A DNA stretch of 64,000 nt from an uncultured cyanobacterium. GTDB taxonomy: Bacteria > Cyanobacteriota > Cyanobacteriia > CACIAM-69d. Location: NCBI GenBank assembly GCA_937883785.1, contig CALGDE010000039.1, positions 1 through 64,000 on the forward strand. Reading direction: 5' to 3'. Below the pieces are notes generated by a model. It was not told where the DNA came from, did no database searches, and saw nothing but the letters and a program-made list of their open reading frames with translations. The position numbers and the translations under genes were made by a program. Position 1 is the stretch's first letter; every line of letters begins with the position of its first letter. Of this stretch, positions 61,314 to 64,000 are shown in pieces.

Positions 61314-62372
61314 ATGAACGAATTTCACTCTCCTACGCCTAACTCTGGTAATGAGCTTGGCAGTGATTCCCTTGAGTCGTACAACCTGAGTGCTCAAGAG
61401 TTTCAGCCTCAGCAATTTTTGGTGCTGGTGGTGGACGACGCGGTGGGAAATTTAAATTTAGTGGGGCGAATTCTGGAGCAGGGAAACTACGAAACAACGT
61501 TTGCGTCCCACGGGGTTCAAGCTCTGGAGCAAATTCCAATGGTCCAGCCAGATTTAATTGTGCTGGATTTGATAATGCCTGATATTTCAGGTTTGGAAGT
61601 TTGTAGGAAGTTAAAGGAGAATCCTAAAACGAATAATATTCCCGTAATTTTTCTGACCGCTAGTGATAACAAAAAAGACCTGGTGGAAGCCTTTGCCTAT
61701 GGGGCGGTTGACTACATTACAAAGCCTTTTAGTGCGCCGGAATTATTAGCACGGGTCAAAAATCACCTGGAGCTAAAGCACTCCCGCGATCTTCTAAAGC
61801 AGGCGATCGCTAAGTTAGAGCGCTTGGCAAAAACCGACCCCCTAACGGGAATTGCCAATCGTCGTCACTGGCTAACCTTGGCAAATCAGGAGTTTAAGCG
61901 GGCGCAACGCTATGAGTCATCTTTTAGCATTTTGCTAATTGACTTAGACCACTTCAAAAGCGTCAACGATACTTATGGTCACCACGCAGGCGATCAGGTT
62001 CTAGTTACCACGATTAAAGCGATAAAAAGCAAACTGCGGCAACAGGATTTCTTTGGGCGATGGGGAGGGGAAGAGTTCGTTGTACTGCTGCCAGAAACCA
62101 GGTTAAAGTCGGCAGAAACTGTGGCAGAACGTCTTCGCGCCACCATTGAAGACCTCGTCAAGACTCCCCCTGAGGACCAGGTTTATCCTTACACTACCCT
62201 TAGCGTTGGCATTACAAGCTGTGGAGCGAAAGATATTAATCTGGACAGCATTATTCAGCGGGCAGACCAGGCTTTATACCAGGCAAAGGAAAGGGGGCGT
62301 AATCAAGGCGTAGCGATCGCCCCTCACGGCTTAGAGCACCTGCTGCGCAATAACAACGGCAGCGATCGCTAA
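61314..62372 (+). CDS. Response regulator diguanylate cyclase (REC-GGDEF)
   Basis: 352 residues: an N-terminal disordered 35, a receiver (about 40-155, phospho-Asp in LIVLDLIMPDISGLE, LTASD, ITKPF) and a GGDEF domain (about 180-340) with GGEEF in the active site and DLDHFKSVNDTYGH. An inhibitory site RQQD stands exactly five residues before GGEEF, so product feedback should work. It makes c-di-GMP from two GTP when phosphorylated. Partner kinase unknown. The stop codon lies inside a terminator stem. Confidence 0.95.
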   Translation: MNEFHSPTPNSGNELGSDSLESYNLSAQEFQPQQFLVLVVDDAVGNLNLVGRILEQGNYETTFASHGVQALEQIPMVQPDLIVLDLIMPDISGLEVCRKLKENPKTNNIPVIFLTASDNKKDLVEAFAYGAVDYITKPFSAPELLARVKNHLELKHSRDLLKQAIAKLERLAKTDPLTGIANRRHWLTLANQEFKRAQRYESSFSILLIDLDHFKSVNDTYGHHAGDQVLVTTIKAIKSKLRQQDFFGRWGGEEFVVLLPETRLKSAETVAERLRATIEDLVKTPPEDQVYPYTTLSVGITSCGAKDINLDSIIQRADQALYQAKERGRNQGVAIAPHGLEHLLRNNNGSDR

Positions 62373-62401
62373 CTTATTAGTGCTAATAAGTTAGCGATTT
62401 T
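62365..62401 (+). terminator. Terminator overlapping the GGDEF gene stop codon
   Basis: ATCGCTAACTTATTA (62365-62379) pairs perfectly over 15 bp with TAATAAGTTAGCGAT (62384-62398), with a GTGC loop and then TTT. The TAA stop at 62370-62372 is part of the left arm. Confidence 0.8.
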
Positions 62402-62469
62402 CCTGACAAACACTGGCGAGCTATGTGAAAAGATCTCACCGAAGATTCCGCCAATATTTGCCTGCGGCT

Positions 62470-63036
62470 CTAACGAACGGTGGAAAAGGGGCTGCGGCGA
62501 TCGCGGACACACAGCCCCAATACCAAAGCTCCTGTTAACAACTTCACCATTTCTAAGGCGAAATAAGCACCATGAAGCTGGTTCATCCCTTCAGGTACTG
62601 TTGACGCCAACGTGGGCCAATTTAATGTTGCCCCCAGGCTAACCATATGGGGCGTCAAGCCATAGGTGTCCACCAAAACCACTGCCAACAAAACCCCACC
62701 GAGGACAACGGTCCAGTGCTGCAGCCTGGGAGAAAATTCTTGCAAATATGAAGCGGCCAACAGTCCAGCCAGTGTGGTTCCAGCCAACAATAATTCCACT
62801 CGATTAAAGGTGCCAAACAGCACTGCGCCTGCGTCCATAAATCCCGGATCTGCCATCATTCCCGCCCAGTACAAACTGGGCATCACCACCAAGTCCAAAA
62901 CCAAGCTACCTCCTATCCACAGGGACAAGACTAGTATGGCGATCGCCTTCCAAGGACCTAAGGCTGATAGGGGCGGTGACGGTTGAAATTCTGCAAATCC
63001 CTCTAGGTGTCCTTGATTTACTTCTGATTGCTTCAT
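62470..63036 (-). CDS. Hypothetical four-helix membrane protein (188 aa)
   Basis: 188 residues with four membrane helices, resembling DUF4149-type proteins: LSLWIGGSLVLDLVVMPSL near the start, a middle FNRVELLLAGTTLAGLLAAS and a C-terminal HGAYFALEMVKLLTGALVLG. Function unknown. Single gene, convergent with the diguanylate cyclase gene. Confidence 0.75.
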   Translation of the reverse strand: MKQSEVNQGHLEGFAEFQPSPPLSALGPWKAIAILVLSLWIGGSLVLDLVVMPSLYWAGMMADPGFMDAGAVLFGTFNRVELLLAGTTLAGLLAASYLQEFSPRLQHWTVVLGGVLLAVVLVDTYGLTPHMVSLGATLNWPTLASTVPEGMNQLHGAYFALEMVKLLTGALVLGLCVRDRRSPFSTVR

Positions 63037-63439
63037 AATCGACTTCTCCTATCCGCTAGTTTTTATCCCCAGCATTTGTCAACTTATTTGCCACACTTAG
63101 ACGGGAAAGGAGTGCAGTTTTTTCACGATTTTTTCCACAGAATTCGCCCTTTCGCCGTGACGCCTTACCCAATTTAGATGTCTTGCTCAACGCCTCATTA
63201 AATGTGTCATTCAAAAGATGGCTGTCCTAATAGGTTAAACAGTCCATCCCTTCGAAACTTGGCGCCGTTGCCTTTTTTAACTAAATGACATTGCTCGGAA
63301 GGAAATACAGTCTTGAACATTAAAAAGCATTGGAAAATGTCAACTTAGATAAAGCATTTGGCGTCCAACGAAAAATGCTTAGGCACAAAAACCTAAGCAC
63401 AAAAACACGTTCTGAAAGGGGAAAATCGAATTAAAGCTA
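63037..63439. other. Intergenic stretch before MIF-like gene
   Basis: 403 bp; the flanking genes are both on the minus strand. A short tandem duplication (CTTAGGCACAAAAAC then CTAAGCACAAAAAC) lies at about 63379-63407. No gene, RNA or clear terminator is recognised. Confidence 0.4.
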
Positions 63440-63796
63440 TTATGCAAACGTTTTGCCATTCCAGCCCCATAGGTGGCGCTCAGCATCGGCAAATTCAATG
63501 TAGGTGCGCTGTTTAGCAATTCCCAGTTCTGACTCTAAATGCTGACAGAAAGTCTGGCTCATTATTTGGGTTTGGGTGGGCGTCATGGTGCCAATGTTTT
63601 TAATCTCCACAAAACAGGTGGGTTCGTCAGCGCTTCCCCCAAAGGTCATAGGAACGCCTGAGGTAAAAGAGGTCATGACGTAGGCTTCTGATTTACCAAG
63701 CTGTTGGGAAAGTTCCGCCGATAGCTTTTTAAGCAAGGCGTTAACTTCGGGGGCGCTTGGAGAAAGAAGGGAGGTTTGAATTTTAATTAAAGGCAT
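63440..63796 (-). CDS. MIF-like tautomerase-superfamily protein
   Basis: 118 residues of the macrophage migration inhibitory factor family. The catalytic amino-terminal Pro directly follows the initiator Met (MPLIKIQTSL). YVMTSFTSGVPMTFGGSADE and a C-terminal YIEFADAERHLWGWNGKTF are typical. Homologues show phenylpyruvate/dopachrome tautomerase activity; the physiological role in cyanobacteria is unknown. Single gene. Confidence 0.9.
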   Translation of the reverse strand: MPLIKIQTSLLSPSAPEVNALLKKLSAELSQQLGKSEAYVMTSFTSGVPMTFGGSADEPTCFVEIKNIGTMTPTQTQIMSQTFCQHLESELGIAKQRTYIEFADAERHLWGWNGKTFA

Positions 63797-63911
63797 GGTT
63801 TTAGAGGCTTACTTTGAATTTTGATTGTGATGGTTTCAATGGGGAATTATTGCCTGGAATGACTGACTAGAATTATTACGTTACTGGGGCTTGCGATGAG
63901 AGTTTTTAGGG

Positions 63912-64000
63912 CTAAAATTTGCCTTGCGATCGCAAATGTCCCAGCAGCCAATTGGCAATGGTGGCTCGGCGGGTTTTTCGAGGGGTTAATTCGTTGACTT
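63912..64000 (-). CDS. C-terminal part of a gene cut by the window edge
   Basis: On the minus strand a frame open from the window edge runs for 28 codons to a TAG at 63914-63912, ending TRRATIANWLLGHLRSQGKF. The mix of basic and hydrophobic residues looks like real coding sequence, but it is too short to identify. Confidence 0.35.
   Translation of the reverse strand, partial: VNELTPRKTRRATIANWLLGHLRSQGKF

Overview
The window is chromosomal DNA of a cyanobacterium. The evidence is direct: the octamer GCGATCGC (HIP1) is scattered through almost every gene, and there are genes for chlorophyll synthesis (chlM), a beta-carboxysome shell protein (ccmP), the acyl-lipid desaturase desA, the light/nutrient-stress kinase nblS and a tmRNA whose tag peptide has the cyanobacterial form. 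Genus cannot be read from the window. CHAT, caspase-like, effector-associated (EAD) and haemagglutinin-type proteins suggest a filamentous or otherwise complex species (inference).

Layout. 1-6.2 kb: carB, then a gene-poor stretch with three paralogous small genes (67, 67 and 72 codons), hairpins and a repeat element. 6.2-16 kb: a DICT/GAF histidine kinase, cobD, a sodium:solute symporter, folE, a beta-helix exported protein and deoC. 16-28.7 kb: AMIN amidase, a Tat-exported caspase-fold protein lacking both catalytic residues, ssrA (tmRNA, minus strand 21331-21717), chlM, pgeF, rlpA, purM, miaE and a holin-like membrane protein. 28.8-40 kb: four large genes in one direction encoding a haemagglutinin-type exoprotein, a TPR-CHAT protease, a DUF928 protein and a CHASE2 kinase-receiver-cyclase. 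40-49.4 kb: tyrA, ccmP, a pentapeptide-repeat protein, an orphan TRAP binding protein, the overlapping pair purD-nblS and a sugar-nucleotide epimerase. 49.5-64 kb: an EAD1-FGE protein whose C-terminus looks like the variable region of a diversity-generating retroelement, DAHP synthase, a second DICT protein with a degenerate HD-GYP domain, a potassium channel, uvrB, thrC, desA, a diguanylate cyclase and a MIF-like protein. A partial reading frame runs off the right edge.

How the parts relate. Most metabolic genes stand alone or in pairs, as is usual in cyanobacteria. The accessory layer is richer: proteolytic folds (CHAT with intact His/Cys, caspase fold with neither), an exoprotein without its TpsB partner, an EAD1 adaptor fused to a probably hypermutated ligand-binding fold, and two DICT sensors. 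These all belong to families linked to surface signalling, cell death or biological conflict.

Non-coding layer. A MITE-like element of 109-130 bp with imperfect terminal inverted repeats occurs in three full copies and one partial copy. Its TTAGGG(C) end also coincides with the stop codons of two unrelated genes. A second repeat pair resembling cyanobacterial REP sequences flanks the amidase. Tandem repeats with a 15-bp period recur at five loci, both in genes and between them. No tRNA, rRNA, CRISPR array, complete insertion sequence or reverse transcriptase gene was found.
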